DNA from: Romanomermis culicivorax
Lineage: Eukaryota; Nematoda; Enoplea; Mermithida; Mermithidae
NCBI GenBank assembly: GCA_963922205.1
Contig: CAWUHX010000075.1
Location: 124,001 to 188,000, forward strand
Length of the DNA: 64,000 nt
Direction of reading: 5' to 3'
This document shows positions 43,301-54,152 of this stretch, piece by piece (position 1 is the stretch's first letter; the number at the start of each line of letters is the position of its first letter). Under the pieces are notes generated by a model. The model did not search any database. It saw nothing but the letters and a program-made list of their open reading frames with translations, and was not told the DNA's origin. The translations under genes and the position numbers were made by a program.

Positions 43301-45836
43301 ATTTTGAGAATTTTCCATATGAGTAACGGTGTGGTTCAAAAATACGGTTAAAATCAACTTCAAGCATTGAGCAGGTAAAGCTTTTCTTGAAAAAATGTTT
43401 TTTTATGATGAAATACATAACTCCTTTATACTATTGTGCAAAAAATGCGTGGAAAAACGCATTTACCCTCAGTGTAAAGGGATATATCGCGTTCCCCGAA
43501 TTCCGCCAAAGCTCTGCTTCCTCCAGAGTCCCGTTTCCTTCAACAAGCCTGTAGTCAGGAATTCTTGTCGTAGGGGGCACACATTTTTTCTCTCTGTTCA
43601 CTGTAAAATGCGCATTTCTGACTCGAAAAAACCAAAGGTCGCACTACCTCTGCTTTTTTAACATTTGAAACATGTCGGGGGCCATGGCCCCCAACCCCCT
43701 ACCCGAAGAATGCTTCATATCAGTCCCCGAAGAAAGCTTCAAATCAAATATTGATTGTTCATTTTCCCCCAAAGTCACTATTTCCCGACATTGTTAAGTT
43801 CCGTTTCCCCGAAAATAGGAGGCTTTTTTAAATTGCAATCTGTAAATTGCTTATTTTTCCTGGAAACGTTGTAGATTGTAAGGTCCCGGTTTAAAAAATA
43901 ATTTTCCCACGAAACTTTGCACAAAATTATCCCTGTAATAAAAATCAGTCTACACGTCGTTGAAGTTTGAATTATTGTCGAGAAATAAATTATATTTTTG
44001 TTAACTTTGTTACTCGATAGAAGACTATTGTCAAGCGACATTTATTGCCATGAGGCATCGGAAATCGCAATTACTGAGATGTGAAAGTGTGACGAATCCC
44101 ACTTTCTGTCTTAATGGAATTTTCGTATTGCGATGAACAATGAAATTATTGATTTTGTTCACACTCTTCCTTTACTTGTTTGATACAGTTATTTTCCTAT
44201 TGAAAACCGTAACCGAAAGTATTAAAAATGTGTATTTATTTGGAAGAGAAAAAACTTCTTCAATGCAGAATTTTCCCAGTTATTCCTGCGTGGTGCAGAT
44301 AGGCGATTGCAAAAAAGCCTAATGTAAAAATTTTGAGCTCTTGCTTCAATTTTCTCATTTCAATGATTAATTATTTTTTGACTGTTAAGAAATATGGTCA
44401 TAGACAAATTGAAATGAGAGATTTTAGAAACCTAATTAATTTTTCAGATCTGCATCCGAAGGGAATCCGTCCCATCTGTTGAGGCAACCTGTTCCCGCTG
44501 CTCGGGGCTTCAGTAAAAGTTAGGCTCGGTCTGGGACTTGAACCCGGGACCTTGCGGCTACCGTCCGCACGCTCTAACGAACTGAGCCAACACCAAGCAA
44601 CGGGAAAGGCGCTCTCTTTTTGCAACAATTCGTAGTTGAGGTGGTTGCTTTGGCCACTCTCAACACATCCCTAGTTAGTCGCGGAACCGTCACGTTCGGG
44701 GAATAGAGACTAATGCATTGTTGGGGGAAACTGGAATTTTATTCGTTATTCGGGAAATTGGGACTTTCGGAGAATCGGGGACATTCGGGGAATAAGGACA
44801 CAATCGTACAAAAAAGCTTCGAATGTATTGAAACCAAGTTTCTCTAAAGAAAAGGCTCAGCTATACTGAAACAAAATAATGCGGCAGCTGTAAATAAATC
44901 ACGAAGGAGTAGAATGCCAGAATATTCTTCTGGAAAACTGGACATGCTGATTGAAATGTAAAAACTGCAATCAGACCTGTAGAAAAGGGTTGTCTATGCA
45001 AAGTCCACAAATGCTTCTTGACCACGGTGCAATATGAGTTACATTAACGAGGAAATTCAGACGAGGTGAACGAATCAGAATTTTTCATCATTATACTTTT
45101 TCTCGAAATATAGTTGTTGGAGAAGTAAATAAAACTATGTTTCCTATTAGACCCTTGTAAATAACTAAGTGACAATTATAGTATCTATATAAAATGATAC
45201 ATGACGCAGCGTGAGCTTAATTTCATGCGATAGCTTTATCGATCATTTCATGGGATTGCTTCATCGATTATTTCAAAATGAATGGAGTATAATCGACTAC
45301 AAAATTATTTACCTCAAAAGCGTTCGCTGTAGAATTTTTTACTCCAAAATTGCCAAGGATTGGTGGAGTGAGGCCGCAAGCTCCCAGTTGATGAAAAAAA
45401 TTCATATCTTCAACCGTAAAGATTTTCTTAAATAGAAAAATCCATTCTCCTGATTCATATCCTGAATACATTACTGTTTGTTCGTAAAAAGTTGGCGTTG
45501 ACAACAACGTTTTAGAACGAATAGTCAAAAGGATTATTTTGTATGATCGTAATGCACTGAAAGCTTTTCTTTTCAGGACAATTTACATCATCTTTCGATG
45601 ACTGCTCTATCCGTCTCGTAGACTCAAACGCGCTATTATTCTGATTTTTTGTAGGAACATTCGCCGAAAAAGCTGAGGCCAGTAAAGGACGGTTACGATT
45701 GGCTCTACACGATTTAAGAATGGTTTTCAAAGACCCCGAAAAAATCCGAGAAAGATATAGGAAACTTTACGAACATAAAAAGTTGTTGGAAAAATCAGTG
45801 ATTGATCAACAGATTAAAGAAACGAAGAAAACGTGA
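37320..45836 (+). CDS. Mitochondrial OXA1/COX18 (YidC-family) membrane insertase, multi-exon
   Basis: Inserts proteins into the mitochondrial inner membrane. Predicted exons: about 37320-37544, 37565-37907, 38089-38321, [unresolved], 40315-40479, 40537-40659, 40731-40884, 45655-45836 (TGA). Phases of resolved neighbours agree. The N-terminus is a targeting presequence: basic, Ser-rich and free of acidic residues for about 40 codons. Family marks are a GGLPWSTSILLG block before the first transmembrane segment, a charged matrix loop (RYFTRQMVSAPKEQELFVKY), the membrane block SHLALPDPQGVLPVVTALSV, and a last membrane block ending KPVRKILNLPNI. The tail is a Lys/Arg-rich helix. The exon(s) joining the matrix loop to 40315 are not settled; 40035-40156 has acceptor and donor shapes but a doubtful phase. 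Odd points: a 20-nt first intron and a 4770-nt last intron. OXA1 versus COX18 is unresolved. Confidence 0.68.
38531..39240 (+). repeat. Degenerate CATACATG-family copy in an intron
   Basis: CATATATTTAATTGGGG at 38537 and TTACATATATG at 39238 resemble the family ends. Between them are the same TTTATAGCGCGAGGC, ATTGACAATG and TTTTTAGACCAA blocks as in 29515-29959. The flanks no longer match. Confidence 0.4.
41322..42403. mobile_element. hAT-like MITE, CAGGCTTTTTT ends, copy 2 (intronic)
   Basis: Starts CAGGCTTTTTTTTAGTCATT and ends CCAAAAAAAAAGCCTG. Perfect 8-bp duplications GTAGGCGC lie at 41314-41321 and 42404-42411. It is collinear with 10448-11892 except for the latter's nested element, and sits in the last intron of the insertase gene. 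Confidence 0.92.
42412..44514. other. Remaining intron DNA
   Basis: Intronic. Contains a TAGCACAGTGCTAATA / TGTGCTAAT block (42650-42760), a GGCGCTTGGCGCC palindrome near 42800, TTCCCCGAA/TTCGGGGAA-type inverted motifs (43490-43810, again 44695-44790), and a segment repeated at 42938-42990 and 44394-44450 (GACAAATTGAAATGAGAGAT). No gene seen. Confidence 0.4.
44515..44607 (-). other. tRNA-derived SINE head or tRNA pseudogene
   Basis: On the minus strand: an A-box-like TGGCTCAGTTCGTTAGAGC (44589-44571), an anticodon-arm-like TGCGG...CCGCA with a 7-base loop, and a perfect B-box GGGTTCAAGTCCC (44545-44533). The acceptor arms do not pair and position 33 is not T, so it is not a working tRNA. Extra sequence on both sides (to about 44440 and 44620) suggests a SINE with a pol III promoter. 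Confidence 0.6.
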
Positions 45837-46495
45837 TTTCTGTTGCAAATTATTTCTCGTGATTTTCATAGTACTTTGATGAATTTTATTTTTCACGTAC
45901 TCCAAAAAAATATAAGTTGTACATACAGCGTTGCCCGGCAAATCGTGCATCAAGGCATACAAGTTAGAAATTATCGGTTTCTTGCAAATTGTAGTAGAAA
46001 TGGGAGTTGGCGGAATCCGGTAATTTTAATAATCAATAAAATTTAATAATTTTGATAATATTTAAGGCACAATTTCTGAGAGGTTCTACTTTCCCTATGA
46101 TAAGTTGAAAATTAATGATACCCCAAAATTGGGTAGTTTCGTGGGCTGAGTTCCATGGTACCATTCGTTTTGTTTGTAAACGAAAATTTGCCCCGCTACA
46201 GTATGCCAAACTTTGAAAATTGATGATTTTTTCGCATTTTTCAGTGGTCTTGCATAGCTAAGCGATATTTCAAGATCGGATTGATCTTATTTAGTGAATG
46301 AATATTCATTTTACAGAGGAGAGAATAAGCTATCTTCTGATGTAATATTTACAGCAAATAATTGCATATTACACTTTTTCATGAAGTTTAAAGTGCCAAA
46401 AATGAGCCGTCAAAGTTGAAAAAATTTTGTTCATGGTCATCCCTGAGCACGTTCTAATCGGAAGCCACAGAAATTCATTCTCTTATATTGTAGCT
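45837..46495. other. Insertase 3' flank and spacer before element A
   Basis: AATAAA at 46035-46040 is a plausible poly(A) signal for the insertase transcript, about 200 bp after the stop. The rest is AT-rich and without recognisable genes up to the LTR start at 46496. Confidence 0.5.
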
Positions 46496-46995
46496 TGTCA
46501 CGTGCCGCTCAATTCCCCAACGTCACGTGATTCCGATCATGCCAATATTTTGTTTTTTCTTCATAATTCGGTTATTACTCAGTCATGTTTTTGTTTATTT
46601 CATTGTTGCACATGCATTTTGTGTTCGTTTTTATATTTTTCATGCATTTCTATGTTTCGTTTTGTTATATTTTTATTTCTTTATGAACGCGGGCTACAGT
46701 AGGCCCTTTAGCTAAAAACTTCCGCCAGTCGTGCTCCACGAGCACATGGCTATTTTTGGTGCATTCATGCACCTCTTATCATCAAAAATTAGCGTCGTTT
46801 TTGTTACGCAAAAACGACTAGCTAAGAAGTTTAGCTAAAGACGTTCATATGCTTAGCATAGGCACTGCAGTCGGCCTCAGTGCTAAACGCATGTGAACGA
46901 AAAATGTCTATGTGCTCATAGGCATCTTCTGCATCGCGTCTAGCTGCAGAAGTTAGCCTGGACGACGAGAAACTCCGCCCAAGCTGCAGCTGTAG

Positions 46996-47155
46996 CCAAA
47001 CATGCCCTTAAAAGGACATGTTTCTTTAGTTTTTCGCTCATTCTTGGGTTCACCAAGCTTCCGTCCGGTTGTAACTCCGCGTCCGCTGCCTTTGTTATAA
47101 ATTTGCATAATTTTATATACACCAGTGCGTCCGCCGCCTTATTACCAATAAATTT
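46996..47155 (+). promoter_or_regulatory. Element A promoter (TATA-like) and poly(A) signal
   Basis: CCTTAAAAGG at 47006-47015 is TATA-like and is followed by CATGTTTCTTTAGTTTTTCGC. AATAAA is at 47147-47152. The same pair occurs at the same spacing in element B, marking the U3/R boundary region of an LTR. Confidence 0.65.
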
Positions 47156-47391
47156 GCATAAATTTACTCCTTGCTCACTGCGTCCGCCGCTTACCGCCTT
47201 CAGTACCCGCTGCCCATCAGTGCCAGGTGTCCGACCGCCCCCAGTTCGTGAAGAAAACGTTGGAGAGTCGCCTCCCGCTCGCCGCCGCCCGCCGCTAGGA
47301 CTCGTGTGGATCGCATCCCCCCGCTCCAGTGCAAAAAGACCGAAAGTGTCCCGGGAATTGCCGCCCGATTCGTCGAATCGCTTGAGAAACA

Positions 47392-47408
47392 GGACTAGGT
47401 GAGTCTTC
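47392..47408 (+). promoter_or_regulatory. Conserved splice donor in element A leader
   Basis: GGACTAG|GTGAGTCTTCTCAGGGG, with GT at 47399. Element B has the same GTGAGTCTTCTCAGGGG at 58924 although flanking DNA has diverged, suggesting selection for splicing out of the long leader. Confidence 0.6.
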
Positions 47409-48948
47409 TCAGGGGATTATTGTTATTTGTGGGGTATTCGTTGGGGAATCCTTCCTAAGTCGGTTTCCCAAGTTTTCCACAGATAAGTAGGGCCTCCACC
47501 TTTCAGATTCGGGCTAAAAAGGGGCTGTCTGGTTCCTAACCGGGTCCCACAAATAAGGTCATTTTACGGGTGACCCTGTCCCCGCTCTCACTGAGTAGGA
47601 CTCGGGGATTGTCGCACCTAGCCTGGCAGCGTTGTCCATTACCCTACAGCAAGACCCCAGGGACAGCATCAGAGAACCAGCTATAGACCTCTCTATAGCC
47701 ACCATTCGCCAGGTTAGGCCCCCAACGCCAACCACGGAAGCCTGGGGAAAATGCCAGTATCCATCAGGAGTCACAGCCTATTACTCACTGTAATAGGATC
47801 AATCTGATATGGTTCACCATCAATGTGACGTCTAAAACACGGTATTACCTGATGAGATACCCAAACCTCCCCAGCTCTCCCAGGCTAAACATGTCATACA
47901 CGTGACATGGCGTAGAATGTGACATGGCGAGGCTGGAAAATCGACCTTAAGTCTGGCACTCGCCCTTAAGTGCAAAAAACTTCACCCTTGGGTCGGAACT
48001 ACCCCCAGGTCGGGTCAATTCCCATTTTAAGTCGGACAAGCCCCCTTAAAATCGGGTCCTAGCCATCCAATAAGTCGGAGACCCCCCCAGATTCGGGTTT
48101 ACTGCCTAATGGGTCGGGAATGTCCCTTATTTCGGATTACCGCTACTGTAGATCGGAAACCCCCCTCAAATCGCATGTTATTACTGTAAGTCGGAATTTT
48201 TCCCGTGCCACCGAGAGTTATTACTGTAGGTCGGGAATTTATCCCTTAACTTCGAGTTTAATTACTGTAAGACGGGATTTGCCCTCAGGAGTGATCTAAA
48301 TGTGATCTATATGTGTATATAATTATCTCATGCGTGTGTATTGCCCCTATGAGTAATAAATTCCCCCTGAGTCGAGTTATTTATCCCCAGAGCCGAGTTA
48401 AATGTCCTCAGAGTCGAGTTACTTGTCCCAGAGTTGAGTTATATATCGAGTATTCTGTATTTCTCCTCTGATTAATCCTGTATATTCTGCATACTTCATC
48501 TGTGTTGTAAACTACCTTATTTGTTTATTTTCCATTTATTTCCCCCCCTCTCTTCTTTTGGGTGGTATACTGTAACCCCCAGGGTGGGTGCCGTTACAGT
48601 ACGCCTGTGTCCATTCCTGTACTGTAACTACAGTATACCCATACGCGGGTACTGGTATCACAGCTGTAGGGGTTGACGGCCTCTCCTGACTGTTGGTGGT
48701 CCATGACCCCATGATACCGTACACCCTCCACGTATGATTCTGGACATCATCCGTGGCTGCGATCTGTTGATTGTGTACAGTATTTTTGTACGTCGGCGGA
48801 AACTGTCGGAATTGCTCACTTTTCCGGCCCCAAAAAAATTTTACACCTACTGTTTACACAATTAACACGCGTATGTCCAAATCTCGTATTCCCCGTTTTT
48901 GGTTATTCTTTTCCCTCCATTTCTCTTCTCGGTCATCTGAGCGGTGTG

Positions 48949-48979
<31 letters not shown>

Positions 48980-49106
48980 CCACCGCTACAGTATGACACC
49001 CTTACGTAAGTTTCTCTCTCTTTCTCATTTCTACTTACTGTAAGGTCTATCGCTCCTACTCTCGGGTTGTTGCATCTAGACCATAGACTTTACGGGTCAT
49101 GCTCTA
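47409..49106 (+). other. Element A leader, proximal part
   Basis: No ORF of note. 47935-48440 is a degenerate series of modules of the form TTAAGTCGG...CCC (for example ATTACTGTAAGTCGG at about 48180 and close variants twice after it, then GAGTCGAGTTA modules). 48580-48680 holds TACAGTA/TACTGTA inverted repeats. A run of about 26 As lies near 48952-48977. Confidence 0.6.
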
Positions 49107-49820
49107 TGACGTCAGCAACAACAACGTTACGGGTTGTTGTTGTGTGGTTCAGCCTCACGGATGCAACCACTGACGTCTGCAACAGTCGCTTCACTTGCTG
49201 TTGCTTTAAGGGGTGGGTAGCCCTCCGGGTTCTACTCCTGACGCCAGCAACAGTGACATTACGTGTTATTGTTTAAGTTAATACTCCTGCAGTACTGACT
49301 TCTGACGTCTGCAACAGCTGAAGCTAACATTGTTGCAACACATTTGGCTGGTTCTCTGCACCCCATCTGTGACGTCAACAATGGTGACGCACCGTGTCAC
49401 TATTCAAAGATGTGCAGGTCTTACGGGTGCCACATCTGACGTCTGCAACAACTGCATCTCACGTCATTGACTTAAGGTATCAGACCCTCGGTTCCACCTT
49501 CTGACGTCAGCAACGGCACCATCACGTGTTGCTGTATACCGATAGTTGGCTTCAGGGCCCTATTGCTGACGTCAGCAATGACAATGTATCATGTTCTCGC
49601 AGCAGGAATTGAGGTTACATGATCCTATTTCTGACGTCTGCAACGGTAACATTACGTGCTACTGCAGGGGTTTTGCTGGCCTTAGGAACTCACCCCTGGC
49701 GTCTGCAACTGCGACATGATACTTGAATACTCCTATCCCAGGCACCTGCAGTCAGCACCAAGGGCATGTGTTGGTTCATACCCCTACCTTATGACGTCAG
49801 CACCAGGTTATTGTCGGTCC
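49107..49820 (+). repeat. Leader array of ~12 TGACGTC-plus-hairpin units (element A)
   Basis: Units begin near 49107, 49171, 49239, 49303, 49370, 49437, 49502, 49567, 49632, 49697, about 49750 and 49791, a period of about 65 bp. Each starts TGACGTCAGCAAC or TGACGTCTGCAAC and is followed within about 20 bases by the complementary GTTGC arm: GCAACAG...CTGTTGC in unit 2, CAGCAAC...GTTGCTG in unit 7. An isolated further unit is at about 50131. The array is conserved in element B (60813-61650). Confidence 0.85.
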
Positions 49821-51591
49821 TATGAGTATTCCACTTGAGTCGTAGGTGGTCGCTGGCGCATAGTCCTATCACCTACCTCGCTTGCCAAAGGGTTGGTGCG
49901 TGTCTGGGGACGGATGCCTGGGAAACATCAGTCCACACACATACACCACCTGAGATGCTTTCTAGTCTGTGTACTGATCAGGTTGTCCGCCCGGGTAGCG
50001 GCACTGTCGATCAGCACGTGACTGCTTCAAGCTTTAACTGCAGGTTTGAACGAGTTACACTCGGCCTCAGCTGGGTTGGTTGTTTAACTCGTGTAGGCGG
50101 TAGGCATTTGCAGTCAGTACTGCCTGTGTCTGACGTCTGCAAGGGTTCAGCAATTTTCTTGTAAATTTCTTATCTAAATACACTCATCTTCTTTCATCTC
50201 ATCGAGCTGTCATACATAGATCTTCTTTAGTGTCCCCGCCGCAGTGGTTCCCGAGGGACCGCGGCACAGCCTCCGGTTGGGCCTAGAGTGTATAGGACCC
50301 CCTGTCATATTTTATTCACTTGAACGCCTTCGTTAACTGGCTTAACGATGCCCGCGCTAGAGTCACCACTGACCCAGAGTCCGCCTCCGCGGTCCACCCC
50401 CCTGTTAGTCATGTAAAGTAATAGGCACCATTGAGTCCCCCTCTGCGAAGGTATTGAGTACGCCTCGATACATAACTGGGTCCACCTCAGTTATTTTACA
50501 CTCATATTCACCCAGGGACACCTTGTACCCGTGATCCCTTAGATGTTTTCTCAAAACATCCGGAGTAATTCATTTTAACTGACTGAGTGTGTCAGAATAG
50601 CACCCTTGGTACCCGTGCTCCTTCTCTCTTCGACTGTGTGACCTGCGAGCCTCATTTCATCTCAGTGATCGGCAACCCGGCCACCAGCTGTATATAATAC
50701 TCCTGGAGAGTGTCCGTTCTGTTCGGAATGCGGGCTCCCGTTTCGGACACGGCTGTAAGTTACCTGCGAATGTCGTCCAACACGGAACCTCTGTATAGTC
50801 CATCACACTGTACAGAGATCGCAATCGCTCCTGGCGAGTGAGGCCAGTTGTGTAACTGCGCTACCCCTTTGCGTAACTGGGTTTGTAAATTAGTTTTGTC
50901 CCTATTTATTGCTCCCTTCTAAGTTCACTTTCAGTTGTCCACATCCTTTTCACTTTATGCCACTTTATGCGCTACTCCTGGTGAGTAGGATCTTGCCGGC
51001 TACGAGTCCGCCTCGCCCCAAGGTTTGTAAACTAGTACAAACGGTCGAACCTCCAGGAAAAATCCCTCCTGAGCGGGTTCATCCGTCATCTTATTTCTCG
51101 GCAGGAAAAACCGCCTTTTCTCTCCTCTTATATCTGATCTTCTGTCCTTTCGGCTATTCTAATTGCCGGGTCCAGGGCCCAACTCTACATTTTTGGTCGG
51201 GATCGATTCCCCCATATCTCAGGCCATGCCTCTGTCCATCACGGGCGACCAGATAAATTCCCTTCTGCGTCACCCTGGTGTACTCTGATCTTGCATCTTA
51301 CAATCCTATTCCATTCTAGCTCCCTTTTCGTGGTCGCTAGTCTTAAGCTAAATCAAGTTTACGTCACAAACGCCGTCGCGCACGCATTTTCCGAATTCAC
51401 GCGCTCTTTCGCCGCGAATTCAAAAGTAGTACTCACTTCCATTTTACACAATAGAGACACCCCGTCGTTCCTGCCGTCTCAGTACCCAGCCTGTACAGAC
51501 CAGTGAGCCGCTTTCTATTCAATTTGACTTAATTGCTTCACGGGCAAGGACGTCTGTTCTAACCACCTTACGGGAAAATGAACCCTCGGAC
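49821..51591 (+). other. Element A leader, distal part
   Basis: No ORF of note. Many stretches match element B at 61660-63440, for example GACTGAGTGTGTCAGAATAG (50581 and 62405) and TGTATATAAT followed by CTCCTGGAGAGT (50690 and 62515). CTCAGTACCCAGCCTGTACAG at about 51479-51499 offers splice acceptors just before gag. Confidence 0.55.
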
Positions 51592-52983
51592 ATGAAGTCG
51601 GAAGCTGATCTCCCTTCACAGATCAAGAACAAGGTCCAGGCAGCATTTGAGAATGCTCTTGGACCCCTCAAACAAAAGTTAGAGGCCATGAATGGTCGGA
51701 GGCACCCTCCCGTGTCCAGCTTTATGGCCCCTCCCACCTTCTCCGGTGCTTTTGGTGAGTCTATCACTGATTTTATGTCGCATCTTACTCGTTTCTTTAC
51801 ACTCCAGGGTGTAAGCGAAACGGATCATCCGTATAAAATCGCCTTTCTGGAGTCATGCCTCATGGGTCCTGCTCTTGCCTCCTACCGGGACTTTAGCAGC
51901 AGCACTCCAATACCTACCCGCTACGAAGAGTTTACGGCTTTTCTATGGAGAGATTTTCTGGTAGGGCGCGACTCTGACCTGCATCAGCAGCTGATCCAAG
52001 ATCAACTGCAGAAGCCGACAGAGTCCGCGATAGTCTACCTTGAGCACCTCAAGAGACTATCCAGGGTAGCGTATCCAGATCTCGCGACGGATGTCCGAGA
52101 TTCTATCATCAAACCTATCTTTCTGCGAGGATTGAAACCGGTCCTCCGAGATAGTATCAAGTTTGGGGAGTTTACGACTCTTGAAGAGACACTCAAGGCA
52201 GCCTGTTACGCAGAATCCCAAATCTTTCGGGACGAGATCCGGTACACTGCACCATCTAACGCCGTTTTCTCTTCAGAACCTAAACACGCCGGATATAATC
52301 CCGATATGCCTAATAGAAGCGCAAACGGTCTTCAGAGCAACGCTCAAACGTCATCATCCTCCGCTGATGAGGTTCGCCGCTTGAAACAGGAAATGGCCAG
52401 GCTAACGGCCCACGTAGCGAAGCTCACGGCCCAGTAACGTGCACCAGAGCCAATCCAACAGACACCGCCTCCACAGCCGTCGACACCAAATCAGTCCGCC
52501 GGGCGACGCTCGTCGGGAGCACACCTTCAAACCTGCTCCTTCCACGGACTGTGTACACATAGCGACGCTGACTGCCGGGCCCAGCGTCCCACCGGTGCCG
52601 CTCCCAGTAACAACACCGCTAACGGAGGTCGCTGTTATTTTTGCCGTACACGTGCCCACCCCACGGACCGATGTGACAGGCCATGCCCTCATTGTCGTCA
52701 AGTGCGAGTGCACCGATCAACTGCCTGTCCGCAGCGCAATCCGGCAAACACGGGTGAGAATGACTACCAAAATACTGGTTATTCTTCCCAGGGGACAAAT
52801 GTGTATCACCAGAGAAATGGTTATCACCCTCCTAACGGGATGGGGAACCAATATCGGCAGCCCATACATCGCAACAATGCCGTTGGGGCTACCGATGGCC
52901 CTCCTCATCCAGATCCTCTTGATCTGGATGATGAGGCACTTGCTGAACACCTGACAGATCCTTCACAACAGTGTTATCGATAA
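51592..52983 (+). pseudogene. Element A gag, one in-frame stop
   Basis: Structural particle protein. ATG at 51592 (MKSEADLPSQIKNKVQAAFE). A capsid-like helical domain includes LTRFFTLQGVSETDHPYKIA, AFLWRDFLVGRDSDLHQQL and AIVYLEHLKRLSRVAYPDL, the classic Ty3/Gypsy-type Gag pattern. A coiled-coil segment (DEVRRLKQEMARLTAHVAKL) precedes a TAA at 52435-52437. The same frame continues with a Pro/Gln spacer, two Cys/His clusters (CSFHGLCTHSDADC; CYFCRTRAHPTDRCDRPC with a following PHC) and a Gly/Asn/Gln-rich tail to 52983. The clusters are probable nucleic-acid-binding fingers. The TAA may be a mutation, or a readthrough stop limiting finger-containing Gag; element B's gag ends before this point. 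Confidence 0.82.
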
Positions 52984-53027
52984 ATGTATCGGACATCTTG
53001 CTGCCACCACCACCACCAAGGTATGCA

Positions 53028-54123
53028 ATGCCGGTCACCCTGGACCCTTCAATGACACCGCAGTTTGTTGGCCACGCTAACATCCTCGCATCGTATTGCA
53101 TCCCCAAAACCACGACTGCCGAGCCAACTCCAGCCGCAACCACGACGTCTTCGGCGCCACCGGCCCGCATCGTCCCTCCAGGACCACGGCCTTCGATCCC
53201 CACGGATTCGGCTATGGAAGTCCTCGACCAGGTCGAGCCCATGAATTTGTCAGGTATACTACCTTCTTCTTCAGGTGATCCTAGAGTAGGAACCAGAAAT
53301 CTATCTCAGTCTACGACTCTATCGATTTCTTGTTCACAGCGCCATCGCCCGTCCAAGACGCGATGTTGGCCATCTGGTCAGTTGACCTGGCCAAGAAATA
53401 CCCGCATTTGCCGTGGACTCTGCTCAACGAGCCATCGCATGTCGAAGCGCTCATGGCCGCCGACGTGGTGCTCGCGGCACCTGTATCAATGGGACTCTTA
53501 CGACCCGACATCGCCCGACGGGCACTCGAGTTCATTGCCAATGGGACTATCACAATCTCGCCCGTCGAGAAGTTCTTATTGGACGGGGAGCCATCCTCGC
53601 CTTCGGTCGATGCCGTCCGCCGAGCAGTCGAACAGGCCAGTCGGATCCCCCTGCCTGCTGTCGCCGCTACATCACCGACAGCAGTGCCACATGTTGCCGC
53701 AACATCGCCAACAAAAATGGACATTACTGCTTCCTCGCCCCCAGCCAAGGAGACCGCAAATGATCCTACGCCGCCGGCAACAGCCCAAACCACAACGTCG
53801 GCACCAGCCCAAAGTCCACTGTCGGCACCAGCCCAAAATACATCGTCAGCACCAGCCCAAACCAAACCGCCGGCGCCAGCCCAAGAGACATCTCCGACCG
53901 CTGCCACCAAGTCGCCCGTCGTCGAACATATGGCCGTCGATGAGACCTTACGTCCGGTTAACGAAGATGTCAGCATTGTTGAGGAATCTCCGTTCCCGAC
54001 AGCAGTCGCCCCACGGTCGCCAAAAATCGGTATCCTCCGGGAAATCCACCCGTGTGGTGGATTGGTTCTCGATTTCCCCGGTCAGGAACCCATCTCGTCT
54101 GACAGCGACGAAGAAGAAATCTG
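53028..54123 (+). pseudogene. Element A accessory ORF, Ala/Pro-rich with acidic tail
   Basis: Lies between gag and the glycoprotein. The first part (from ATG 53028 to about 53300) is Pro/Thr/Ala-rich. The second part is in another frame from about 53300 to the TGA at 54122-54124, implying one frameshift. It contains a compact segment ([36 protein letters not shown]), four tandem (A/P)APAQ repeats near 53795-53885, and ends SDSDEEEI. No domain recognised. It could be a Gag extension, a matrix-like protein or a regulator. Confidence 0.5.
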
Positions 54124-54152
54124 ACACTGCCCCTCAGGCCAGATTTGTGAAA

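Noticed and set aside
44515-44607. Functional tRNA gene on the minus strand
   Set aside because: The acceptor stem does not pair, there is a T-stem mismatch, and position 33 is C instead of T.
47103-47402. 99-codon frame in the element A leader ending at the splice donor
   Set aside because: The corresponding part of element B encodes nothing similar, so it is not conserved coding sequence.
52971-54150. Treating 52971-56522 as one 1183-codon protein
   Set aside because: Between about 53300 and 54123 this frame gives Arg/Gln/Pro-rich low-complexity sequence, while another frame reads as the accessory protein. The genuine glycoprotein start is the ATG at 54153 before a signal peptide.
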